A stretch of 64,000 nt of DNA, taken from Subsaximicrobium wynnwilliamsii. Lineage in GTDB: Bacteria; Bacteroidota; Bacteroidia; Flavobacteriales; Flavobacteriaceae. The notes beneath the pieces were generated by a model. That model saw only the letters and a program-made list of their open reading frames with translations. It did not search any database and had not been told where the DNA came from. Made by a program: the position numbers and the translations under genes. This document shows positions 9,903 to 17,119 of this stretch, piece by piece (the stretch's first letter is position 1; the number at the start of each line of letters is the position of its first letter). The stretch lies in the NCBI RefSeq assembly GCF_007997225.1, contig NZ_VORM01000004.1, positions 124,001 through 188,000 of the forward strand. Reading direction: 5' to 3'.

Positions 9903-10076
9903 AAGAAGTTTAGAATAACGCAAATCTTCAGATCATGATTGAGAACTAATCAAAAACCATAATGACCCCAGCAGCCTGATGAGCGCACTGGGCACAAAAA
10001 TTCCACTTGCCCGTAACTTGCGGTATAAGGGAAATAACAAACTGAAATTGAATACTAATACTAAAAATCATAAATC

Positions 10077-10463
10077 ATGGCCACAAAAGTCTTATACAAC
10101 GAAAACATGCACTTTGAGCACCAACAGTGGAAAGGAGAACTCGATTTTTGGAAAGACGAGCTAAAATCGTTCAACAACAGATTGAGTGAATTGGTAACCC
10201 GGTGGACAGATAAAAAAATTCTCGAGCAACTTGAGCATTATCAAAATGAATTCATCCTTCATGGGAGCGTCATTGAAGATTTAAATGAGACCATTGAAAA
10301 ACACGAAACCCGTATTGCCGGCCAAAGCAAAACTGGCTCAGATGCATTGGATACCCAAATGACGAAGCAGCATGTGGAGTTCAGAAACCGTATAGAAACA
10401 CAAAGACAAATTTACGCAGAACTTAAAGAAGAGTTTTTTAAATTTCTTGAAAAATACATGTAA
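10077..10463 (+). CDS. Hypothetical helical protein, 128 aa, paralogue of the interrupted gene at 14.7-15.1 kb
   Basis: I do not recognise a named family. The protein is almost entirely charged helix (WKGELDFWKDELKSFNNRLS, then EDLNETIEKHETRIA, then NRIETQRQIYAELKEEFFKF), so a coiled-coil bundle is likely. It lacks a signal peptide and membrane segments. The FWKDE motif and the overall pattern recur in the product of 14735-15141. It is the first gene behind regulatory site 1 and lies 36 bases before a DUF4010 membrane protein, so both are probably induced together. An upstream overlapping ATG at 9979 opens another frame and is not used here. Confidence 0.65.
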   Translation: MATKVLYNENMHFEHQQWKGELDFWKDELKSFNNRLSELVTRWTDKKILEQLEHYQNEFILHGSVIEDLNETIEKHETRIAGQSKTGSDALDTQMTKQHVEFRNRIETQRQIYAELKEEFFKFLEKYM

Positions 10464-10499
10464 CACCATTGAAACCGTTCAGTAATCTCATTAAAATAG

Positions 10500-11771
10500 A
10501 TGCAAACATTTCAAGACCTCAATGAATTAGTGGGCTCTTACATGCTTGGTGTTTTAATTAGCACAGGTGTTGGGCTTATTCTTGGTTTAGAGAGGGAGTT
10601 TGACAAGCTTAAAGACAAAGGGTTTGCAGGCATACGCAGCTTCCCTATTGTTACCATCATTGGTTTTTCTTTAGGGAGTCTTACACAACAATTTTCCAAT
10701 TGGCTAGTCATCATAAGTTTAGGCAGCTTCATTTTGTTTTTGGCATTGTACCATTTTTCTCAAAAACAAGAAGAATATGGGCAAGGTCTCACCACCAATT
10801 TGGCTTTAATAGCCACATTTATTCTGGGGGTCATGGTTTCAGCAGAATTTCTAAAAGAGGCAGTGGCCACAGCCGTGATACTTGTGACCTTGCTTTCCCT
10901 TAAAACCAAGTTCGTTTCAATTATCAGTAATATTACTTCCGTAGAACTTTTTGCATTCATAAAATTCTCAATCATTGCCTTATTGATTCTTCCTTTTTTA
11001 CCAAACAAAAACTATGGCCCAGATAACCTGTTGAACCCTTTTGAAATTGGCTCCATCATCGTCATCGTATCTTTGATCAATTTTATTGGCTACTTTCTAG
11101 TAAAATTTGTAGGCTCTAAAAAAGGGATTATTCTCACAGCAATTCTTGGCGGACTCATATCCAGCACAGCAGTGGCCTGGAATTACGCTTCAAAGAGCAA
11201 AGCGTCGCCAGAATTATCTAAAAAATATAGTGCGGGGATCATCGTGGCATCTGCCATTATGTTTCCTAGACTTGCCCTTTTAACCTATATTTTCAATGCC
11301 GCAATTTTAATACATCTCGCCCTACCTTTCGCACTATTGACCTTGGTCTGTATTGTGGCTACCTTGCTTTTAATGCGAAAGGACGATAATAAACCCGACA
11401 CCAATATTAAACTTGGCAATCCATTAGATATGCTCAATGCCATTGGTTTTGGTGCCATATATCTGCTCATTCTATTTGCTGTGTTTTATAGCAATCAGTT
11501 TTTTGGAGAACGCGGTTTGTACTATTCAGCCTTTATCGCTGGTTTGGCAGATACTGATGCCATTACCATAAGCATGGCAAAATTTTCATTGGATTCTGAA
11601 AAAACACAACTCGCAACATCGGTTATCATTGCAGCCACTCTAAGCAATATGTTGGTAAAACTTGGCATCACCGCTTTAAAAGGCTCAAAAACGGCGGGTA
11701 AACGCGTGAGCTATGCTTTTGGAAGTGTCATTTTGGTGGGGCTAGCTTATATTTTTTTCAACACAAACTAG
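10500..11771 (+). CDS. MgtC/SapB-DUF4010 family inner-membrane protein
   Basis: This 423-residue polytopic protein has an N-terminal MgtC/SapB domain (GVLISTGVGLILGLEREFDK, GFAGIRSFPIVTIIG) and a C-terminal DUF4010 domain (GGLISSTAVAWNYA, GLADTDAITISMAK, IAATLSNMLVKLG). The family is conserved, but its transported substrate is not established; MgtC relatives act in magnesium limitation and acid survival. It is second in a two-gene operon controlled by site 1, which places it among the stress-induced functions of this block. No lesion is seen. Confidence 0.85.
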   Translation: MQTFQDLNELVGSYMLGVLISTGVGLILGLEREFDKLKDKGFAGIRSFPIVTIIGFSLGSLTQQFSNWLVIISLGSFILFLALYHFSQKQEEYGQGLTTNLALIATFILGVMVSAEFLKEAVATAVILVTLLSLKTKFVSIISNITSVELFAFIKFSIIALLILPFLPNKNYGPDNLLNPFEIGSIIVIVSLINFIGYFLVKFVGSKKGIILTAILGGLISSTAVAWNYASKSKASPELSKKYSAGIIVASAIMFPRLALLTYIFNAAILIHLALPFALLTLVCIVATLLLMRKDDNKPDTNIKLGNPLDMLNAIGFGAIYLLILFAVFYSNQFFGERGLYYSAFIAGLADTDAITISMAKFSLDSEKTQLATSVIIAATLSNMLVKLGITALKGSKTAGKRVSYAFGSVILVGLAYIFFNTN

Positions 11772-12563
11772 TGTTGTGTTCAATAAAATAGTTGAAGATC
11801 TAGAGTGTGATATTTAATTGGGGCGTGACCACAAGGGTCAGGCTTTCCGCTACAATTCCTCACACTTCTCCCCATAAACATCGGGAGAAGTGCTGCGGGA
11901 TTTCCGCTGCAATCCTTCACGCAAAGCTTAGCGAGTTTGGTCTTGAGTCTTAAACCAGATACTAATAAACCCAAAACATAATTACCCTTTATCAATAAAT
12001 TATGAGATTCAATAAAATAGGACCTGAAAAACTGAGTGGCTATTGAGCATTGATTTTTATTACTTCTACACCTTTAGATCTTACTTAGCCCTTTCAAGAC
12101 ATCCGTAAAACAAGTCCAAATGCCGGTGCAGCCACAACTAAAGTACCTGTCTTTCGGCATCCTAATAAAAACCTAAAAACAAATGGAGAAAGTAAGCGAG
12201 GTCAACCAGATTTTATTTGGGGGACCCGTTGATGAGCCTAGGAAAAAATAGAATAAATTGGCTCTAGTCTAAAATGGCTGGTAGGGTTGAAATAACCGAT
12301 TTTCGGCGTTTTGGCTCCCATTAGTCCCGATATCTATCGGGAGGGGCAAAAACAAAATGCCCAAAATCCAATTATTTTTTCCCTGATCCTAAAGGTAATA
12401 ATCCGATTTTCTAGGTTTGTGCCAACTTACAAGCTTTATGATTTCAATTTTATTAATAGTAGCAACGCTAGATTGAACTAGAGCCAATAATTTTAACAAA
12501 AAAAAATCAAAAAAAAAAGAGACTATCTTTTAAAATAGTCTCTTTATTGCAATAATATTTTAA
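11772..12563. repeat. Long intergenic region with a repeated hairpin module
   Basis: Two 20-base near-identical direct repeats (TTTCCGCTACAATTCCTCAC at 11844-11863, TTTCCGCTGCAATCCTTCAC at 11901-11920) flank an inverted repeat (ACTTCTCCC at 11864-11872, GGGAGAAGT at 11883-11891). This resembles dispersed intergenic elements seen in flavobacteria. A second small hairpin (CCCGAT...ATCGGG) lies near 12324-12341. A 71-residue minus-strand reading across the repeats is not protein-like. No gene is supported here. Confidence 0.5.
12505..12545 (-). terminator. Terminator of the fasciclin gene
   Basis: An 11-base stem (12516-12526 with 12535-12545, core AGAGACTAT/ATAGTCTCT) is preceded on the plus strand by an A-run, which is a T-run in the minus direction. 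It lies 19 bases past the fasciclin stop codon. Confidence 0.85.
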
Positions 12564-13046
12564 TTACTTAGGCATTACAACCGTGTCGATAGCATGAATC
12601 ACACCATTTGAAGCTGCTACGTCGGCGATTACCACTGTAGCTGTTCCTGCGTTTGCATCAGTTAAGATTACTTTTCCGTCTTTAAGACCTAAGTGAATTT
12701 GACCACCTTGAACTGTATCCACTGTAAACTTTCCATCATTTTTAGCAATTGCATCCATTACTGCTGCTGCCTCAAATTTTCCAGCTACTACATGGTAAGT
12801 AAGAACCGCTGTTAATTTATCTTTACTTTCTGGCTTCAATAAACTTTCTACTGTGCCATTTGGCAATTTATCAAATGCATCGTTTGTAGGTGCAAATACT
12901 GTAAATGGCCCTTGACCACTTAATGTATCCACTAATCCTGCTGCTTTTACTGCCGCTACCAAAGTGGCAAAAGCGTCATTACCTGCAGCAACTCCTACAA
13001 TATTTGGAGTGTCTTGTCCTGTTTTTTTGTCGTTTGAATTTTCCAT
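12564..13046 (-). CDS. Fasciclin (FAS1) domain protein, 160 aa
   Basis: The protein is one FAS1 domain: the H1 region FTVFAPTNDAFDKLP at residues 48-62, the YH motif LTYHVVAGKF, and the C-terminal ASNGVIHAIDTVVMP. FAS1 domains mediate adhesion and are usually exported, but this one starts MENSNDKKTGQDTPN with no signal peptide, so it would be cytoplasmic or use another route. A -7 element TATCTTTG lies at complement 13084-13091. No TGA-N6-TCA operator occurs at the spacing used by its neighbours, so it seems to be outside that regulon. It is monocistronic and ends at its own terminator. Confidence 0.88.
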   Translation of the reverse strand: MENSNDKKTGQDTPNIVGVAAGNDAFATLVAAVKAAGLVDTLSGQGPFTVFAPTNDAFDKLPNGTVESLLKPESKDKLTAVLTYHVVAGKFEAAAVMDAIAKNDGKFTVDTVQGGQIHLGLKDGKVILTDANAGTATVVIADVAASNGVIHAIDTVVMPK

Positions 13047-13142
13047 AATCTGTTTAAAATTTATTTTATTGGTGATTTATACTCAAAGATAGGGCAATGC
13101 ATATACTGTTTAACTTATTTAACAAAAGATTAAACAAAATTA

Positions 13143-13416
13143 TTAATTGAGATGAAATAAAACCTGATAATCCCACCTCCATTCATTATAAGTTTTTGCA
13201 GGACTTGCTTGTGTAAAACATCAAAACATCCCATCGGATTTTTTCGCATCATGTCAATCTTCAAACCTGCCGTAGTATGTTCGTAGATATATGTTCCGTC
13301 ATAAGCATAGGTACAGTAACGACATAAGTTCTGTTATCGGCATGGCAGCCAATTCTGCCAATAATTAAACTGTGTAATACCTGTTCAATGTGTTTACTGT
13401 TTAAGTCGCCTAACAT
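13143..13416 (-). pseudogene. Broken PNPOx-like flavin nucleotide-binding protein gene
   Basis: On the minus strand from the ATG at 13414-13416 the sequence reads MLGDLNSKHIEQVLHSLIIG, then RIGCHADNRTYVVTVP. After a one-base shift it continues YAYDGTYIYEHTTAGLKIDM and MRKNP. Together these match the start of pyridoxamine-phosphate-oxidase-like proteins (the group with nitroimidazole reductases such as NimA), where the two blocks are continuous. The break is near 13310. Downstream the similarity fades; another frame stays open to TAA at 13143-13145 (AKTYNEWRWDYQVLFHLN). The gene would make no full product. Either it is a pseudogene or the base call is wrong. Confidence 0.65.
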
Positions 13417-13483
13417 GCTGTTTTATTCTATGAATAAATACTATGATCTAACAAAAAAAGGTCAAAAAAAATAGCTTCTGAAT

Positions 13484-13526
13484 TGATCTATATCAGTTTA
13501 AAACTTTGATCTTCACTATACTTTTG
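13484..13526 (+). promoter_or_regulatory. CRP/FNR-type operator and promoter (site 2)
   Basis: TGATCTATATCA at 13484-13495, 23 bases, then TACTTTTG (a perfect TAnnTTTG) at 13519-13526. The start codon of the LOG-family gene is 18 bases further on. Confidence 0.8.
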
Positions 13527-13543
13527 AAAAACAATAGTCAGGT

Positions 13544-14299
13544 ATGAGGCAGGATCAAAAAGAAGAAGAATTTCTTGGTGGCAGAAGAAGCCGGTTTAAG
13601 GAATTCACGAGTTTACTTGCCATTGTAATTGAGTTTATTCATGGCTTTAGAAAACTACATTTTGTAAATCCGTGCATTACCGTTTTTGGCTCTGCAAGAT
13701 TTGGCGAAGACAATGTGTATTATAAAAGCGCAAGCGCATTTTCTCAGTTAGCAGCACAAAAGGGTTTTACCATTATGACTGGTGGTGGCCCTGGCATTAT
13801 GGAAGCCGCAAATAGAGGTGCTAAAGATGTTTCTGGCAAGTCCATTGGCTGTAGTATAGCATTACCAGAAGAACAAGAGCCAAATCCGTACCTGGATTTT
13901 AACATCGCCATGGAACATTTTTACGTTCGAAAAGTGTTACTACTAAAATACTCCTATGCTTTTGCTGTATTTCCTGGAGGTTTTGGCACAATGGACGAAC
14001 TTTTTGAGACACTTACATTGCTCCAAACTAAAAAAATATCCAATTTTCCCGTGGTGTTATTTGGTAAAGAGTATTGGTCCAAATTATTAGAGCAAACTAA
14101 AGTGATGCAAGACATTGGAACCATTTCTAAAACCGATTTAGATCTCTTTCTGGTCACAGATTCTGTGATCGAAGGGATGGCCTATATCAACACCAAATTA
14201 GAAACTACATATGGCGCACCTCTTTTAATCAGAACAACAAAAAGCAAGTGGTGGCTTGGGGAGAAAGAAATTACTGCAAAAAAGCAAAAAACCGAATAA
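13544..14299 (+). CDS. LOG family protein (TIGR00730-type nucleotide phosphoribohydrolase)
   Basis: This 251-residue Rossmann-fold protein was once misnamed lysine decarboxylase. It carries the two family motifs, TGGGPGIMEAANRGA at about residues 81-95 and FPGGFGTMDELFE at about 144-156. Proteins with PGGxGTxxE cleave the N-glycosidic bond of nucleoside 5'-monophosphates; bacterial members also help tolerate nucleotide damage. The N-terminal 35 residues (FLGGRRSRFKEFTSLLAI) are an extension found in the longer type. It stands behind regulatory site 2 with a short leader, and its 3' end almost meets the convergent gene at 14303. Confidence 0.87.
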   Translation: MRQDQKEEEFLGGRRSRFKEFTSLLAIVIEFIHGFRKLHFVNPCITVFGSARFGEDNVYYKSASAFSQLAAQKGFTIMTGGGPGIMEAANRGAKDVSGKSIGCSIALPEEQEPNPYLDFNIAMEHFYVRKVLLLKYSYAFAVFPGGFGTMDELFETLTLLQTKKISNFPVVLFGKEYWSKLLEQTKVMQDIGTISKTDLDLFLVTDSVIEGMAYINTKLETTYGAPLLIRTTKSKWWLGEKEITAKKQKTE

Positions 14300-14302
14300 A
14301 TC

Positions 14303-14662
14303 TCAAAATCTACTATCCAAATATTTTTTCAAAACATTCATTTGAAATTCGCCAACCACAGATAAGCTGGTATCCGCATTCATCAATACCAACCCAAATC
14401 CCAAATCAGAGAGTTTGCAGTCTTGTATGATATCTTGGCGTATACCACTAAAAACTGGCCTAAAATGCTTGTGCACCTCAACACCCAAAGCATTGGCGAT
14501 TTTTGTGGCCTTTAACACTGCATCTGAAATTTGTTTCGGGGAAAGCCCTTTAGCCAATAAATCACTGGCCAAATGCGTCATGTGAAGGCTATAGTAAAAG
14601 TCAATAAAGTTACGCATGGCATCCGCCTCTGCGTAGGTTCTACTATATATTAACAATTCCAT
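14303..14662 (-). CDS. Hypothetical protein, 119 aa, last gene of the sigma-like operon
   Basis: I cannot name the family. The protein is soluble, with the conserved-looking block ANALGVEVHKHFRPVFSGIR followed by DCKLSDLGFGLVLMNAD. No catalytic motif is obvious. It is 72 bases downstream of the interrupted helical-protein gene, in the same direction as the sigma-like gene, so all three are probably transcribed from site 3. Confidence 0.6.
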   Translation of the reverse strand: MELLIYSRTYAEADAMRNFIDFYYSLHMTHLASDLLAKGLSPKQISDAVLKATKIANALGVEVHKHFRPVFSGIRQDIIQDCKLSDLGFGLVLMNADTSLSVVGEFQMNVLKKYLDSRF

Positions 14663-14734
14663 AGGCTTTCATTTTAGAAATTAACTACTGAAAAAATGCT
14701 TACATTCTGGATTCATTGCTTCAGTAGACATCAT

Positions 14735-15141
14735 TTAGAGCTTTTTCACATAGCCAAAAACTATTTTTTTGAAGCTTTTAAAATCACTGGTAAACGTATT
14801 CATTTTCAAAAACAGATGTTGGTGTTGCGATCTGTAATCGGCATCAGACAATCCCTTTTCAGATTTTTCTATTCTTGCCAATAGTTTTTCGTGCGCCAGG
14901 ATGCTATCTTCCAGATCGTCGAACAAATCTGCATGAATTTTATTCAGGTTTTTCAGCATCTGTTCGTATTCAGGATTGTTCTTTTTTGAAGTTTCTTTTT
15001 TCTTTAATAAATCATCAAAAAACCGAACTTCATCTTTTCAAAAGGCGATAACATCTAACCATTCCTTACTTTCAAAATGCAAAACGTCTAGTCCCGCTCC
15101 CAATAGAAATTGTGTTTTTAGGTTTTGATTTGTTGTTTTCA
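14735..15141 (-). pseudogene. Helical protein gene interrupted by a TGG-to-TGA stop
   Basis: From the ATG at 15139-15141 the frame reads MKTTNQNLKTQFLLGAGLDV, then LHFESKEWLDVIAF, a TGA at complement 15038-15040, and then KDEVRFFDDLLKKK and an intact frame to the TAA at 14735. The stop falls where the paralogue at 10077 has Trp in FWKDE, so a single G-to-A change explains it. A downstream ATG at 14959 could still start the last 74 residues. The gene lies 11 bases after the sigma-like gene. Its product was probably a soluble helical protein of unknown role. Confidence 0.7.
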
Positions 15142-15152
15142 TAACTTGATTT

Positions 15153-15932
15153 TTAGTCATTTGTGGCTTTAGTGCTACATCTGTTAAAAAGACTTATTTG
15201 CAATGCGTTTCGGGCATCCTTCAAAAGTTGTTCAACTTCTTTAACGGTGCTATCTATGACTTGGGCAATCTCATTTATACCGAGACGTTGTTGGGTTGAT
15301 AGCTCAAAAACAGTACGCATGGATACTGGTAGATTGTGCAACACCATTTGAATGTGAAGATTGACAGCTTCCTCACTCAAGTCCTTATCTAGTTTTTCGG
15401 TCATCTCTTTTTCGTCATTTTCAATAAAAACGTGGTTGAGCGTATAATCATTATGATTGTACGAGCTATCATCCAATTCCTCAATCATCAACAAATCACC
15501 ATCACCATCGGTACTGAACTTTTCTTGCATGGCGTCCCATTCGGGTTTAGAATAGTCATCGATATTTTGAAAGAATAGATCATCAAATTCTTCTTCGATT
15601 ATGGTATCTTCCAATAATTCATTGGTTTTTTTAAACACCCATAAATAGAAATCTTTTTCATCTTTAATGGTTTCGATATGGTCATAGATTTCAATAAAAA
15701 GTTGATCTGAAAAATCATCTGCTTTGTACTTTCCTTTTGAGAAATGTCCTTTTTTTATGGCAGTATTAAGCCTTCCGTTAATGTATTTTTTAACTTCTGG
15801 CAATATTTTTAGGAGTTGTTGGTTAAACGTCACTTTATCGTCTTGTTTTTTTGATTTCACAAGCTTTAGATACGTGTGTTCTACAACGATTCTGAAGTTA
15901 CTTTTCTGGGAATAGGTTTCGGTGTTTTTCAT
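15153..15932 (-). CDS. ECF-sigma-like protein, 259 aa
   Basis: The C-terminal 60 residues look like sigma region 4: NLPVSMRTVFELSTQQRLGI followed by NEIAQVIDSTVKEVEQLLKD, a helix-turn-helix after the usual promoter of cell-division-like sequence. The N-terminal part (EVKKYINGRLNTAIKKGHF, DDFSDQLFIEIYDHIE) fits a divergent region 2, with a long acidic linker (residues about 130-190) between. I place the start at the ATG at 15932; a longer reading would begin with TTG at 15983, which overlaps the predicted start of transcription. Site 3 lies upstream, so the CRP/FNR hybrid may switch on a second regulator. Sigma activity itself is not proven. Confidence 0.7.
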   Translation of the reverse strand: MKNTETYSQKSNFRIVVEHTYLKLVKSKKQDDKVTFNQQLLKILPEVKKYINGRLNTAIKKGHFSKGKYKADDFSDQLFIEIYDHIETIKDEKDFYLWVFKKTNELLEDTIIEEEFDDLFFQNIDDYSKPEWDAMQEKFSTDGDGDLLMIEELDDSSYNHNDYTLNHVFIENDEKEMTEKLDKDLSEEAVNLHIQMVLHNLPVSMRTVFELSTQQRLGINEIAQVIDSTVKEVEQLLKDARNALQISLFNRCSTKATND

Positions 15933-15986
15933 GGGTTTCTTGATTTTGAAGGATTGCGATGAATCCTTGCAGATTTCATCCAAACA

Positions 15987-16029
15987 TAAAGGTGCAATTC
16001 TATGGGTAATTGCAAAATGACTTAGGTCA
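15987..16029 (-). promoter_or_regulatory. CRP/FNR-type operator and promoter (site 3)
   Basis: In the minus direction the operator TGACCTAAGTCA (16018-16029) is followed after 23 bases by CACCTTTA (15987-15994), a near match to TAnnTTTR. It serves the sigma-like operon at 15932-14303. Confidence 0.7.
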
Positions 16030-16095
16030 TTCTCTTAAGCCATGATGTATCGGGATGCCTAACAGGTTCGCCATTACTTAAACGTATGGACTAAC

Positions 16096-16854
16096 TTATC
16101 TAGCAGTATATCCGCCATCAATAACCAATTCACTTCCAGTAGTAAATTTAGATTCGTCTGATATGAGATAGAGTATTCCATATGCAATGTCTATTGCTTC
16201 ACCAATATGACCTATGGGGTGCAGACTATCCAATTGCTCACGGAATCCTGGTTTATCTTTGCCTAACTCCTCCACTAGAGGTGTCCAAATAAAACCTGGA
16301 TGCACAGAGTTGACCCTAATCTTCTCTTTTGCATATTGTATGGCATCGGTTTTAGACATCACTCTAACCGCGCCTTTAGAAGCATGATATGCTGGCAAAT
16401 CTGCCGCACCGATGATGCCATATATAGAAGAAATATTTACAATACTTCCGCCACCCGATTTTTTCATGTGAGGCACGGCATATTTCGTGCAAAAGAACAC
16501 ACCTTTTACATTAATATTCATAACAAGATCCCATTCTTTTTCAGTTACTTCGGTCGATGGTTTATCTGCTCCGGCTATTCCTGCATTGTTTACGGTGGCA
16601 TCAAGTTTGCCAAATTCTTTAACGACTTCAGCATACACTTTCTCAACTTCTTTTTCATCACTCACATCAAGATGCCAAAATTTTGATACACCACCAGACT
16701 TGTTTATTTTTTCAGCCAATGCCTGACCTTCTTTATCAAGAATATCAACCACTGCCACTTTTGCGCCTTCCTTTGCTAACAAAAGACACGTTTCACGACC
16801 AATTCCCTTTGCGCCTCCTGTGACGATAACCACTTTTTTTTCTGCTCTTTTCAT
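16096..16854 (-). CDS. Short-chain dehydrogenase/reductase (classical SDR)
   Basis: This 252-residue protein is a classical NAD(P)-dependent SDR. It has VVIVTGGAKGIGRETCLLLA (cofactor loop TGxxxGIG), VVDI after the second strand (the Asp favours NAD over NADP), NNAGIAG, the catalytic Ser in NISSIYG and the catalytic YHASKG, and ends LVIDGGYTAR. The closest types are 3-alpha(or 20-beta)-hydroxysteroid or glucose/cyclopentanol dehydrogenases; the substrate cannot be fixed from sequence. It is transcribed alone from site 4, with a short leader. The gene is intact. Confidence 0.9.
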   Translation of the reverse strand: MKRAEKKVVIVTGGAKGIGRETCLLLAKEGAKVAVVDILDKEGQALAEKINKSGGVSKFWHLDVSDEKEVEKVYAEVVKEFGKLDATVNNAGIAGADKPSTEVTEKEWDLVMNINVKGVFFCTKYAVPHMKKSGGGSIVNISSIYGIIGAADLPAYHASKGAVRVMSKTDAIQYAKEKIRVNSVHPGFIWTPLVEELGKDKPGFREQLDSLHPIGHIGEAIDIAYGILYLISDESKFTTGSELVIDGGYTAR

Positions 16855-16882
16855 GATTTCTAATTATTTTGATTTTATACTC

Positions 16883-16925
16883 TAAAGTTAACCTGTTGTT
16901 AGGCAAGTAACAATGATACAGGTCA
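16883..16925 (-). promoter_or_regulatory. CRP/FNR-type operator and promoter (site 4)
   Basis: Minus-direction operator TGACCTGTATCA (16914-16925), 23 bases, then TAACTTTA (16883-16890). It lies just upstream of the SDR gene. Confidence 0.8.
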
Positions 16926-17047
16926 GTCGGGCATAATAAATGGGAATTCAGATGCCTGCTTCTTTTTTATTATTCACTTTTGTGAGCACCCTCAAAACTT
17001 AAGGTAGAATGCCCTAATACTTCACTCTCTTTAAACAACTGTTAGAC

Positions 17048-17090
17048 TGACCTGCATCATTTTGAAACACCAATGAAAAAGGTACTTTTA
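17048..17090 (+). promoter_or_regulatory. CRP/FNR-type operator and promoter (site 5)
   Basis: TGACCTGCATCA at 17048-17059, 23 bases, then TACTTTTA at 17083-17090; ppsA starts at 17120. The operator is identical to that of site 8. Confidence 0.85.
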
Positions 17091-17119
17091 GATTATATAA
17101 TCTGAAAGATTCAAACCAC

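Noticed and set aside
11780-11995. 71-residue minus-strand ORF
   Set aside because: It runs through the intergenic direct and inverted repeats and has no protein-like pattern.
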